Assembly: GCF_000006565.2 (NCBI RefSeq) | Contig: NC_031471.1 | Location: 2,266,441-2,330,440 of the forward strand | Direction of reading: 5' to 3' | Length of the DNA: 64,000 nucleotides | Origin: Toxoplasma gondii ME49 | Lineage: Eukaryota > Apicomplexa > Conoidasida > Eucoccidiorida > Sarcocystidae | Shown here: one piece after another, positions 1-13,200 of the stretch | Layout: every line of letters begins with the position of its first letter | How positions within the stretch are numbered: position 1 is the stretch's first letter | Made by a program: the position numbers and the translations under genes | The notes under the pieces: generated by a model | Databases searched by the model: none | Seen by the model: the letters and a program-made list of their open reading frames with translations, nothing else | What the model was told of the DNA's origin: nothing

Positions 1-2231
1 AGTCGCGGGCGGCAACACACGCCAGCGACGAGAAGGGTCCTGCATCAGGACGGGTGACCCTTGCAGTGAGAGAGCGCGAAAAGGTGGCAATCGTGGATAA
101 ACGAGCTGAAGGACGACCTGCTCTTGTCGTTTTTGACTTCTCTTGCCGCATGTGTCACTTGTTTCCGTGAGGATTTCGCCGACCAACGACTCATCGTCCA
201 GAAAATCAGGCGCCTTATACGGGGAAGTACGCCACATGCAAAGGAGGCAGGAGCTTTTTGTTTCGATTTTCGACAAGCTGAGCAGAGCCAAGAGGCGCGA
301 AAATGAAACCTTTCCTTTTCGCCCGCTTGCGGGGTCCTTCACTAGTCGACATGTGCACATTTTTCCTTCCCCGTCGTCGTTGCTTTTTGTTCCGGAATGT
401 ACAGGGAGCTGGGATTGCTACCAGCGTATCCGTCCGCCAGGTGTAGAGTTGCCTTTTCCGGTGTCCAGTTCGTCTCGGCACTTGCCCTCTTTGTCTAGCG
501 GAAAGTAACCACTCAGACAACGATTTTTCTTCCACTATTCCCCTGGGTTTCGCGAACTCTCAGCACAGTCGGCTTTAGGCGCGTCCGTCCCCTCAGTTTT
601 CGTTCCACACCGATACGGGGAACGGCCGCGAAAGACCGCCTTTCCTGTTGACGTTCTTGCGGACGAATTCCCTCGTGCCTTCTTCCTGACAGTTCTCCAC
701 CGTTTCTGTCAGGACTCCCCTCGTCGTTGTGTACGCACTCTCTCGAAAAGAGGCGGGTCACCTGGTCTCACACTGCACGCTCGACAGAGAGAGCGCGGGC
801 CGCTCGGACGACGACCACAGACTTCAGTCACTCGTTTTCCCTCGGCTTCCGCATCTAGGCGCATCTGTCTCTCGAGAGATTTTTGAATTGTGCCGCGTTT
901 CTTCGTGGGAGTGTGTGCCTGGCGCTTTGGCGCGGCTGAAGACGTCCACGGTTTCTGTTTTTCACCTTCTGAGGGTCGTAAAAGAGTCGGAAGGGCGCGC
1001 GTGTCACCGGACTCTTTTCTGCGGCGCCTTTCTTCTCACGTTTCCTCACTTTCCCCAGAATATGCAGTTTTGAGAACGTCCGGCTGTCGCTCTCTCATCA
1101 AGAGCAAGAACCGTTTAAACTTCTCAAGAGCAAGGAGAGCTGTTTCTCTGTCTCTTCTGAACTTTACTGACGGGAACCTTCGCTGTTTTTTCTCCAAAGA
1201 ATCCTCGAGAGGTGCGCAAGATCCATCGCCGCACGGTCGCTTCTCTCTCTGCCGTGCAAGGAGGAGTTTCTGTCCCTCACCGACCTCTCCCAAAACAGTC
1301 TTAACGTCTTCGTGGATACCTTTTGCCCACTTTGTTTTGCAACTGTTTTTTCGTGGCTGCATGCATAGAACGAAGCCAAGGAGGAGAACTCTTCTCAGTC
1401 TAATCGCGTTAGCAGCACTGTTCTTTGTGGTGGTCACAGCCAGGATACCCAGTTGAGAAACTGGTTAAGAAAAAAACGGTAAACTTGCCTCTCACCACCG
1501 AAAAAAATCTTGTGGGCCGTGGGTCCCTGTCTGCACTCACGCGCTGTTTACCTGTGGCTTACCCCTTTCTCCCATCCTTTTGCTCCGCCATTGTGTCAGG
1601 TCTCTTGCTCCTCCAGAAATTTCTCACGTCTCTTTGTTTTCCGTCTCCAATTTTAAGCTTCCTTCTCCTCAACTCAAATGCTGTATGCCTTTTGCGCCTC
1701 GTGTTCGCTCTTCTAAGAGTCTGCTCGTGTTTTTGTCCCCGTTTCTGCATGCGTCGTCGGAGGTTTCCCGACCTCCTCTAGTTCTTTGTCAAGTTCGACG
1801 TTGCCCTCTCCTAGCCACGCAAAGTGCACTGCATACGGACATTTCCCTTTGTGTTCTGCTCAGCATTTCTTATTCCTTTTCAGCCACAGAAGCGTCCATC
1901 CGGTCCGTCCTTTCTCCTCGCGAGACCCCTCTTTTTGTGTGTTCTTTTCGGTCCCCTTCTCCTCTCGTTTCCTACGCACTGATCTGGACGCTCACTGAGA
2001 GCGAGCAGTCACCGCGTTCCCCTGTTGCCAGATAGGGCACAAAGATGCCCATCAACAAAAGCGGTCTCCTTCGCGTGCGTCGACCTCTCTGCCGTCCCCG
2101 CTTTGCCGCGCTCTCCGTATGTTGTCTGTCTTCTCTTCCCTGCTGCGTCTGCTCCGTCCGCAACTCCTTCGCCTCCTTGGGAGGCATCGCTTCGTTCTCC
2201 CACAGACCAGCACTGGCGGGTCCGACACCAG
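1..2231. other. Upstream/5' UTR region of the phosphatase gene
   Basis: No coding region can be supported here. The plus strand is rich in CT tracts, as is typical of upstream and 5' UTR sequence in this lineage. The open frames present are short, lack homology that I recognise and overlap each other on both strands. The frame of the phosphatase exon stays open upstream to about 2025 but contains no ATG before 2232. Confidence 0.5.
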
Positions 2232-5200
2232 ATGGAAGAAGGTAATTCCGTGACCAAGTCTTGCCAGTCGGGTCGCAGAGACGAAGCCGTTCCTGACTGT
2301 TCAGTAGCGAAGGCAGATTCCTCCGAGTCTTCTTCTCATCAAGTGCCGTCGGTGCCTCATTCCTTCTGTTCCATCTCTTCTGCATCTCCTTCCTGCCCTG
2401 CTTCTTTCTCTGTCACTTCTTCCTCTCCGACGTCCTCGATTTCTTCGAGTTCTTCTTCTACCACCGGTTTTCCGACTTCCTCGTCCTCGCTCTGTTCGCC
2501 GACATTTCCCGCCGTTGTGTCACCGTCTGCTGCATCAACGTCCTCTTCTTCCGTCTGCTTCGCATCCGAACGGCGTCGTTTTCCAGGCAGAGACGCGGCG
2601 ACGAAGAGTCGTCTTTGTTTTCCCCGGTTGAGTCCGCAAACGCGGGAGACGGGGGCGTCTGGGGACGCGCAGACGCTTGCGGGAGATCGCGCTCTGTTTG
2701 ACGGCATGCAGACAATAATTCCGGAAGCCTTGTCGGAGTCCGCCGCGGTGGCCGCGCCCGAAGGCAGGGAAGCAAAGGGACTGAACGATACGCGAGAGGC
2801 GACGCGCCCAAGTTCTGTTGCGGAGCTTCTGTCCGACGCAGAGTTGCTTGGCGGGGAGGCCGGCGAGCGGTCCACTTGCTCTTTGAAGGCGAGAGAGTCC
2901 CGCGGAAGAAAGATTTTTGCGTCTCTGCATGCAGCGGCAGAGCGCAGCCTCGGAGAGGCAAGCGCTGGAACGCGCGAAGGCCCTAAAGAACAGCAGGACA
3001 AAGATCCGCGGAACGAAAGGACTCTCCACACTGCCTCGGCAGAGAGTGAGAGGTCGGTGCACACGAGGGAGAAGGGCAGAGAGGGAAGGGAGGTCGAAGG
3101 GCTGTCAGACCAGAGGGGACAAGGGGGAAGAGAGAGAAGCGAGGAACGCGGATGTGGAGAAACAAACGCGGAGGAGAAGGACGAAGGTCGGGGGACGGAG
3201 ACGGACAGTCTGAATGCCGGTGGCGAGAATGCGGATGCGTTTCAGAAGGGCAAGACCGAGTGTGAGGAGCCACGAAATGAGAGCGATCGTCACACGTCGC
3301 CTCTGTCCTCGGTGTCGATGGGCTGTGCTTCTACTCCGAGAGCGGAGTCTCGAAGCGACGCAAGATCCGAGGAGACAGAAGAAACGGAGGACAAGCTGTC
3401 TCTCTCTTCACCGGAGAGAAACACTTCGTCGACATTTGTGGGGCCTCACATGGAATCAAAGCGAGAGGATCACTGCGCCTCTCCTCGTCTCTCGTCGTCT
3501 CCCGTTTCTCTTCCTTCGGCCTCGTCTCCTCCCGCTTGCCCGCACTCTCGACAAGAAGGCGTCTCTCCCCCTCTTCAAGAAAAGCTCTCTCCTCTCGACA
3601 GCAGCTCGGAAGAGGAGTGTTTTTCTGCGTCCGACTCCTCCCGAGCAACTCGGTCTTCTCTCGTAGAGTCACACAAGCTCTCGAGTTCCGCGGAAGACCC
3701 TTCGTCTTCGTTTTCCGGGGCCTTTTCGCAGGCTTCTGCCTCTCGGAACCTTCCCGAGAAGACCGCAGCTGAGGAGGAAGACTTTGTAGAAGACTCGACG
3801 TCTGACGACTTCTTCCATTCGCCAGACCGCAGATGTTCAACCAGAGACAGCTCTTCTCACTCCTCGACTTCCGCGTTCACGGAAGGCGCCATTCGGGGCC
3901 TGGGGGGCGAAGAGCCGGAGCCTGCTGGCGAGCTGCGCGCCAGCGTCTCAGAGGAGCCAGGCAGTTCTCCCGCACCGAGAACAGAGTCAAAAGTCCGCAC
4001 AAGCGACGCAGGCGACCTCGACGTCTGGATCGCAGGCTTCCACAGAAACCCCCCAGAAATCCTATCCGAGGCGGACCTTTGGCGCGTGTGTCAGAGAATC
4101 AAACAACTTCTCGTTGGTAAGAATCTCAACGCCTTCCAGGCTCCTTCGTCACATAGCTCCGTCTTCGGTCCTTCCTGAAGAAGCCACTTGCCTTGCTTCC
4201 ATTGTCCTCTTCTGTGTCTGTTCTTCTCCATGTCGCCTTCTTCTACATTGCCTTGGATTTCCACTCATCCTTGGGGCTCTGTGTGTCTCTTTCGCTGGCG
4301 CTGCACGAGAGTGAGAAGGGTGCGACATGACACATTCCAAGTTCCCGTTTTGCTGGTCCTTGTCGACCTCCACGCGTGAGAGCACACGGGAACTTGCGTC
4401 CAGTAAACACTGAAGTTCAAGACTTGAACCTCGAGCCTCCCCCGTAGTGTCTCCTTTCAGAGAGAGCTTATAAACAGTCCTGCTGTTCGAGCGACGCGTG
4501 CTCCGAGTCCTGTGGCACTGGTGAACAACCCAACTCGTCGACGGTTCCCGCAGTGTGTCGAAACGCAGCTCTGCATCCGAGTGGCGCGCATGTCTTCTGC
4601 TCATGCCCACAGTCCCCGTCGCGCCGCAGCAGGAGACCTTTGTTGTCCTTGCTTCTTTGTCGCTGCTTCCTTTTTCAGAAGAGAACAACGTCCAGCCGGT
4701 GCCGGCGCCGTGCATCGTGTGCGGGGATATCCACGGCCAGTTTTTCGACTTGCTCAAGTTGTTTGAAGTTGGCGGGAACGTGGGGGAGCAAAACTACATT
4801 TTTCTGGGGGATTACGTGGACCGGGGGTACAACAGCGTGGAGACATTTGAGTACTTGATGCTGCTGAAGCTGAAGTATCCCCGGCACATTACGTTGCTGC
4901 GCGGGAACCACGAGTCGCGGCAGATCACGACGGTGTATGGGTTCTACGACGAATGCGTCCGGAAGTACGGGAACGCAAACCCATGGAAGTTCTGCACAGA
5001 GGTTTTTGACTATCTCGCGCTCGCGGCCGTCATCGACGACTCAGTCTTCTGCGTGCACGGGGGCCTGTCGCCGGACTTGAAGCTGCTCGACCAGCTCCGG
5101 CTGATCTACCGCGTCCAGGAGATCCCCCACGAAGGAACCTTCGGCGACATCGTGTGGAGCGACCCTGACGACGTCGAGGAATGGGCCGAGAACCCGCGCG

Positions 5201-5490
5201 GCGCCGGCTGGCTCTTTGGAGACAAAGTGGTGAAGCGCTTCAACCACCTGAATGGCCTCGAACTGATCGCGCGCGCCCACCAACTCGCTATGGAGGGCTT
5301 TCGCTACATCTTCCCTGACAGCAGCGTCGTCACCGTCTGGTCTGCGCCGAACTACTGCTACCGGTGCGGCAACGTCGCGGCTGTCATGAAGCTTGACTCC
5401 GCGCTGCGAAGGAGAATGCTCATTTTCAAGCAAACCGACGAACACCAAGTCGCCACCCGCGCGCGGGCCATTGCGCCCTACTTTCTCTGA
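2232..5490 (+). CDS. PP4/PP6-type Ser/Thr protein phosphatase catalytic subunit with long Ser-rich N-terminal extension
   Basis: Two exons, 2232-4116 and 4679-5490. The intron begins GTAAGA and ends TTTTTCAG, and the split codon gives Glu629; total 898 aa. The metallophosphatase (PPP) domain covers residues 595-898 and hydrolyses phosphoserine and phosphothreonine. The metal and catalytic motifs are intact: GDIHG 644-648, GDYVDRG 672-678, RGNHE 703-707, then the HGG, RAHQ and [11 protein letters not shown] signatures. The C-terminus APYFL matches the methylated Leu tail of the PP2A/PP4/PP6 group. The N-terminus of the domain (DLDVWI, then NNVQPV) resembles PP6, whereas the stretch after NVAAV resembles PP4, so I do not choose between them. 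PP4 and PP6 catalytic subunits are normally about 305 aa; residues 1-594 are an acidic, Ser-rich, probably disordered extension. 2232 is the first in-frame ATG, but an upstream coding exon cannot be excluded. Confidence 0.85.
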
Positions 5491-5507
5491 GATACAGCGT
5501 ATGCGTA

Positions 5508-5580
5508 GGGGGAGGGGAGGAGGAGGTAGGCAGGGGGAGGAGGTAGGCAGGGGGGGGGGATAGGCGGGGGGAGGGGACGA
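5508..5580 (+). repeat. G-rich degenerate tract just downstream of the phosphatase stop codon
   Basis: Starting 18 bases after the stop codon, the sense strand carries successive GGGAGG, GGAGGTAGGCA and G-run units, with a run of about nine G near 5551-5559. The tract would lie in the 3' UTR and has many G-runs of three or more. It could fold as a G-quadruplex in the mRNA; that is inference from base composition only. Confidence 0.6.
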
Positions 5581-8481
5581 CCGTACGTACACAGTCTACA
5601 GACCCTGCAGCTGCAGGTCACCCGGAGAAAAGAGAGCACTCGAGTGGTGCAGGTGTCCACACCAGGCGTGGGACGCGTTCACACAGCTGCGAGAGAAATG
5701 CCAGGCTCCCGCGAAGGCGACCCGTGCAAAGTCGAGAGACAGAAGCCAAGCAAGAGCGGACGAAGAAACGGACCAGACAGAGAGCATGGGCGCTTCTCTG
5801 TCGAGCGGAACACGGTGGGGGGAAACACGGGTGGGACTGGCGACAAAACCTGGAGTGTCGCGACCCCTGGTTCGGACGTTTTTTGGCTTCGTTGTGTCTT
5901 TTTCCAGGGATCCGGGACCACGCGCTTGCAACGCAGACAGATGCAGAGAAGGGAACTCGATTCGAGAGCAGACCAAAGCCTGAGTGCGGGTTAGGAACTG
6001 CTCACCCAAGTCGAGAGGCTGTCCGGTGAACAGAAACGCTACACGTGACGGAAGGTGGTACAAGCGATAGGGTTAAAACAAGAAGAGCCGTGGGAGGCAG
6101 ACGCCCTGCGACGTCGAGACATGGCGGGACTTCCGTTAAAAGCGTAGAGCGATCATTCATAATGAGAGAACTTGAGGAACGGGTGAGATATCTCTCTTAG
6201 ATTAGCACTGGCGCACAGTGGTTCGTCCTATAAGCCACGCCCAGTCTTCCGTACATATTCGTTCTATGAGTCAATGCTGGTTTAAGAAGTCCAGGTTCAA
6301 CCGGGGTGCGATCCACTGGCAGGGTATGGAAACGGGGACGTGAACGACCACACATTGGAGATACCCACAGAGGCTAGGTTGGCGCTGAGCCGCCGCGCGG
6401 GCCAATGGGCCAATGCTCATTCGGCATGTGCTTCGTGGTTCCAATCAAGCTGGCGGGATCGAACAACCCTGCTCGCTTTAGAATTGAGTGGTGGAGCCAG
6501 TGAAACAACGGACAGGAGGGGGACACTGGAAAGCAAGTGGATCGTGGAGCAGAACGGAGAGGATCAACGCGGACAGCAGAGCGCAGAAACGCAGCAGTGT
6601 ATGTGCGTCTGTAGCACCGGGACCATCTTGTGATGCTCGAGACGGAGAGGCGTCCTCCCATTCACCTTTGTGTGCGTGTGGCCAAATTATGTCGCGTAGC
6701 ATCGGGCAGACTCTCTTCGACATGCAGATACTCAGCCGTTGTTAGCGGATGCACCAGAAGAGAGGTGCTGTTTCTAAGGGGGGCGAGGGATAGAAAAGAG
6801 AGAAACGAGGGAGACACAGGCACGGTGCCGCGCCTCTATGCTGTGTGACGAGGAGCGTCGCAGCACACCCAACCGGCAAAGAGAAGAGCGAGGGAGAACG
6901 GCCACAGAACCGGAAGGGCGGAACCGAGGGGAAAGAACCGTTGTTGATGGCCATGTGAATGTTCGCGTAGATTTAAGTCCACCCTTGCTTCAGCTTGGTC
7001 GCTTTCACCCTCTGCGCACATGCGTCACCAGTGGTAACCTAATTCTTCATTAAACCTACGGAGATTCGCCTGTGGCGACATTCGCTGTGGGCTGCACACC
7101 GCTCCCGCGTCGCCTGCTCTCTCATAGGTGCAGCGACTCCGTAGCTTTGTTGTGTAAAAGGACAAACGTCGAGGAGAGGTGCGTCTGAGTTTTTAATCCG
7201 TTACACTTCTTCATAACCTCAGCGCATTCTTTCAACTGGACGCGTCAGGTTTGACCGGCCAGGTGCTCTTGCGCGTTTGCGGCTAGGCGCGCGATTCTTT
7301 GAGATACACGCCCTGGTCCGCTCGTCGTTGGGTGGTGTACACAGAGATACCCATCTCTAGATGGACTGAGACTCGATCACGCAGTACATAACTCACGATC
7401 CCGTGCCAGGGCTTAGAGATAAAGGTACACTCACAGTTACGTGGATAGAAATAGATGTATAGGTATATGCATGTAGCGTGCGAGCTAGGCCGCGGGCTAG
7501 TAATAAAGCCGCCGTTGAGGTCTGGTGTAGAAGAAGAACTTGTGATATAGGCGACGCGCCTGCAAAGGCTTCTGTGAGTTTCTGTATCTGGTCTCAAACC
7601 AAAAGAATGGTTCAAGTCCAGCTTTAGACCGCAACAAGGCGGAGAAATGCATGCCGACGTTCACTGCTGTTGTCCCTCACGTACAGCTATAACCCGAAAT
7701 CCTCGCAATCCCCAACATTTGCCTGGTTCGGACCGGCCTTAAAGAGCTTGCACACAAACGGACTTTTCACTAACGAGGTGCCGAGTCAGCGACAGGCAAC
7801 AACCGTTTCTCTTGGGGGCTATCAAGAGAGACACAGAAGCGCAACCCACGGAAAATCAGACGGTACAGAGGACCGGTAAAATACATGCATGCGTGTTACA
7901 CAAAATATTTGCTTTCCCCCATCGTTCTGTCTGGAACTGGATTTCTTTGGAGAATCGAAATCAAAAAACGAGTGCATGCACGCGACTTGCTTGAGCATGC
8001 GGTGACGGGAGTTCAGCGTCAAAAAAGAGAATCGGAGTCTTTCATATTCGTTTCGGGAAAACCTGATCTACAAATGGACTTCGTTTAGAAAAGTCGTGTG
8101 ACCGCAGCCGAGGTTGCCTCGCCTCGTCACAAGCAATGGCCAATCAAAATGCGAGCGGACGGCCCTGTCAAGCCAGGACGCCTGCAAGCACCCCGTTGCT
8201 CGTTTTTCCACGAAACAACAATGGAAAGAGACTTTTCTAAACACACATCAGACTTCGTACGAGTCTGCGCCGCACGTCCGATACCTGTTTCTTTGCTTCG
8301 TATGTGTCAAGTTACCGACGTCTCAAAGATCCCCCGAAAAGAGCCTTCTTGATTTCTGCTTTTCCCTTGATATCCCATAGACCCATGCCGTACGCGTGAA
8401 CGCACCTGGTCACATTCTTTCACCAAAATGCCCACCATCGTTCCTCCTTCTTTCGCCTCTTCAACAGCGCGAGAAATATCC
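5581..8481. other. Intergenic region between phosphatase and thiolase 3' ends
   Basis: This interval between two convergent genes shows no supported gene. Open frames are short and mutually overlapping. It presumably holds the two 3' UTRs and polyadenylation sites. I found no tRNA or other RNA gene that I could defend. Confidence 0.5.
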
Positions 8482-10265
8482 CTAAACTTTCTCGATGATA
8501 ATCGCTGTGGCACCTCCGCCGCCATTGCAGATAGCTGCACAACCGTACTTGGCGTTTCGTGTATGCAGCACGTTGATCAGCGACAGGATGATGCGCACAC
8601 CAGACATGCCTGAGGACGCAAAAATCATCGCATGCAGAAGAGGTCCGAATCACTGGAAGCTGAGAGCGACGAAATCATCCAAAGAGAGCTCGACCATTCT
8701 CCACGAAAAAACAGGAACGAGAAGGCAAACAGGGGAAACGTCCTCCAGGAAAGACATCCGCCTGTGGCCACAGCTACAGTTAACCGCAGCCCGCTGTCCC
8801 CGAACAGCTGTTTCATCATGCATTTCGTACGCATACACGAACTTACAACTGAATGAATAAGCAATAACCGAGATCTGTGCAGGCACGCAAATACAAGCAG
8901 TGGATACACGCATGTATGTGAACCTGTTCGCGAAGGGAACAGGAACCAGTTGCACCACGAGCAGTACTTTTGAACCATCCATATGGATTTTTACGAAGAA
9001 GAAGTCCTTCACATCGCGACTCAAACAGGTTTTGCCTTTCTATGCGTGTGCCCGAGGGAGGAACAATAAGAGACTGGAACTGCGCATGCCTCACCGAGGG
9101 GATGGCCGAGAGAAATAGCGCCTCCATGCACGTTTACTCGCGAAGGATCCAGCCTCAACAGTTGCATGTTGGCGAGCACCACAGCTGCAAATGCCTCGTT
9201 GATTTCGTAATAGTCCACCTGCAGAGACGCCGGAAGGCAGAAAGGGGGATGCAAGACACCAACGACAGATGAAACCGCATACCCCCCGGAAGGCACAGAA
9301 AGGCAGGCGGGGAAACAGAAACAGAAACGAAAAATTCAACTCACACACGAAACAAGTGGAAAGGGAGAAGAACCCTAAGTGGCCATAAGCGCCATACACA
9401 TGCACCGCAATGAAGCCGGTACTTGTGCATGAAGAGACATACATGACTGAAAAAACTAACAAGCAGATACATCCACAGGTGCACACTTATGCATACATGG
9501 ATACATTAACATATATATATATATATGTATATATATAGAATATATATATGTATATTATATGACGAAAAAGGTAAGAGGGAGAAGGCCAGTGAGAGGAAGA
9601 GTTGCAGAGCCAGACCGATACGGGAAGCCACGGGTGTTGAAATATAGGGAATGGAGCAGAGAGGAACGACAAGGTAACCCAGTCCAAGGACGACACAAAG
9701 CGCCTGAAAACGGCCTCTTCTCCCCCAGCATTCGTGTCGCGACCCGGTTGTCGAAAAATCTGGCCTACCGATTGCAAATTGGCTTTCCGCAGCGCTCGAC
9801 GAATCGCCAAGTCGGGCGCGAGAGCAAAGTCTACTGGAGCCAGTGCCGCATCTGCATACGAAATTATTCTTTCAAAGTGGCAGGGGAACGCGACAAAAGG
9901 GCAAGACGTAAAAAAGACAAACCAAGCGCCTCTGCGGGGAGATTCGCACGTTACATTGTAGCGGAAACAGGTGCAGACAAGCAACAAGTACCATCCTCCC
10001 AGTATCAAAGCCCACTGCGCTGTCCGTAGCAAGGGTGGCGAGCCGGAGTGTTCAACAACTCCCGATGTCGAGACCAAATAGCTGCATCTTCAAGCGTCAC
10101 GTATGCATGTATGCACACACGGTCATATATATATATATACATATATGTATATATATGTGTGTGTGACCGCGTCGTACACATATCCACAAGCATGTTGGCA
10201 TGCATGCCCACACACTGTGTTTGTCGGTCTACGCTACGGATATGCATATCTATAAACATATATAC

Positions 10266-10298
<33 letters not shown>

Positions 10299-13200
10299 GT
10301 ACATGTACAGATTTCTGTGTACCGTTCTGTGATGGATTGAAGTATTTCGAGTGCCAGATGTAGAGAGATATGTCCGTACCTTGCGAGAGGCTTGATATCG
10401 AGATTCAGAACCTTGTCCTCAGACATGAGCATCAAAGCCGCTGCTCCATCGCTGATTTTGGATGAATTTGCTGCGGTGATGGTTCCCCCTTCCCTCTTGA
10501 AGCAAGGCCTCAGACTTGCAACTTTGTCTAGCTTGATCCGCGAAAACTCCTCATCTTGAGTGATTTCTTTCGTCTCGCCTTTCGTCTCTGAAAGACAAAA
10601 GGCGAACAGAGAGGCGAGACTCCTTTCTCTATACATATGCATATATATATATATATATATACAGATATATATATACAGATATATGCGCACATGCATAAGA
10701 TATCGCAGCCACGTACAAGTCGGTTTCTCAGCTGCTTGCCCCAAACACATTCGCATTAACAGGATTATGCATGCGTCCACGTATCTCGAGATAGTTCGAT
10801 GGACATAGGCCAGCCATAGGTTGGTAGATCAATGGATTCACGAAGACTGCTGCGAGTAGATAGGTCGATTTCGACAGGGGCTTTCCAAATAGGTACACGG
10901 CGAGGTTCAGACGCCCACGACAGGAGAAGAGACAGCACAGTTAGCCAGTGAGAGCAAAATGCTCGACTGTCTTCTCTCTCTTCACTTCCTCTCGCGCTTA
11001 CCAGCCGCCACAGTGACGGGTTCGATTCCCTCGTTCTGCATGACTCCTGACTTCCACGCCTCCGCAGCTCGTTTGTAAGACTCGACCGCGTACGCGTCTT
11101 GATCTGCGCGGCTGATCTCCAAGCCTAGCACAGTTCTCTCTGTGCACTGCAGAGAGACAGAACAAGAACGCGTGCATGCGCATGCAGAGAGGCCGCTGCA
11201 GAACCCAAAACGACTTGGATTCATGTTTTGGTGCAAAGGTGGGCACACCCTGGCGGACCTCTAGGCGTTCAGCGATCACATGGAGTGACCCATGTGTGTG
11301 CAGGAGGCGCCGCTTTTTTGTCAATTACGAACAAGGTAGGGTTGCCCACGATGTTCGCAGTGGATGTCGCACCGACCGCCATTCATAATCAGCAGCAGGA
11401 CGCCACCTGGATATCGCGGAGGTTCTACAACGGTACCGATGCCGCCGTTCCGAACAGACTGAGGCCACAGCACGACTCTCGTAGGGTCAAGTCTACGGCA
11501 CTGTCTGCTAAAACGAGAGGCACGAGAGCCTCTCGAGAAGTACACTTCCGGTTTTTCCAGTGTGACGAAACCACACCGTTTGGCGCAATTTCCTGCTGAA
11601 ACCACAGATAGGAGGACGCCATCGGCATCGTCAACTGCGCCTCTCACACGCGACGCCAGGCCTACCGCGCCCATGTGCATCACGTTGTACGGATCCCACA
11701 ACCCATCCAAGAGAACGCCGTCCTTCATCTCGACATGTCTGATGCGGTGGTCGCCCTCCGTCGATTTCCTGAAGCGCGGTGCAACAAGGATAAGCCAGAC
11801 TCACAGTTCACACAACTGAAGAGGAGCAAGGCGAGCACGCAGAAAACGGAGTGCAGCAGGTCAGGTTCGACGTCACAGAAACAGTGTTCTTCTTGCCCTT
11901 CTCTCCTCTCCTATCCGAAAGGGGTGTGCAGGCACGGCTACACTCCGGAACGAAGAAACCTAAGTGCGGTCTTGCAGCTTCTACCTGCAAGGTCTGACGC
12001 AGCCGCTGAAACGCCTTGACGCAACCTTTCGCCACAAACGGCATCTGCATCTCCTCTGTCTTGGTGCATCCAGACGAGTACACGCGCAGAAACCTCACGG
12101 CGAACGCAGATGACAGAAGCGACCGCACATCTCGCGAGGAGAGACCAGATACATCCAAGCCGAGTGATGTACGACGGCGGTCACGAACAAATGAACGTAT
12201 GTAAGTGGGTGCTGGGACTGGAGCGGGTCGCCATCTTAACATGGAATCCCCGATTCAAACATATGCGTAAGACGATCACGACTGCAGCCACGCGCTCTCG
12301 AATTGCACGCGTCGGTCTACCACTGTGGGAATATCCACTCGTACACACGTATATGGATATAGGTGGAAACACATAGATGATTCGATATATATATATATAT
12401 ATATAGATATATATATATAGATAGATAGATAGATAACGGTATGAATACGTAGAGACACAGATAGGCAAAGATATGGACTGGCAAAGATATGGAGAGGCGA
12501 CGATATGAAGGAATATAAGGAGAGGCATAGGTAAAGGTACGGATAGATATAAAGATTTGGATACGTATAAAAATGACTGGGTGGAGATATGAATCGATGA
12601 AGATACGAATAGCTACATCTCGGGGATTTCTCTGATTTTAGTGTCGCTTACGGAAGCAAATAAGGGACCTTTGACATGCTTTCCATGCCTACAGCCAAGA
12701 CCGAATTGTGATGTCCGAGCGCGATGGAGGATGCGCCCAAGCAGACGGCCTTCATGCCCGAGGCACAAATTTTATTCACGGAAAATACGTCTGTCGTTGA
12801 AGGAATGCCTGAGAGAAAACCGCAGCAGAAGACACGAAAGGCAACGTCCTTCCACCGCAAGTGACCCTCAAACTCTCACTATTCAACATCGATGCATTCC
12901 ACAAATAGATCAATATGAAATACATGTATATTTCTACACGCATATATTTATATATATATGTATATATGTATAAATACAAGTATATATATATATAGACGCA
13001 GGAGAAGTCACCACAGCATATAAACTTGTCCATAAAAATATACGTGTACATGGATGCCTAGATTTCAAATTGTTCGATTTTTCCGATGGCGGAATGTCTT
13101 TCGAAGCGATGGCGAGCTTCCTGGACTCCCGTATGCGCTTCGAGATTCCGTTTATCGCTTCCGCGCACCGGCACAGAGGGCGGCCTGGCGCTGCGGGGCT

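Noticed and set aside
7600..7625. GGTTCAAGTCC resembling a tRNA T-loop
   Set aside because: The upstream 70 bases do not fold into a cloverleaf: no matching acceptor, D or anticodon arms could be drawn.
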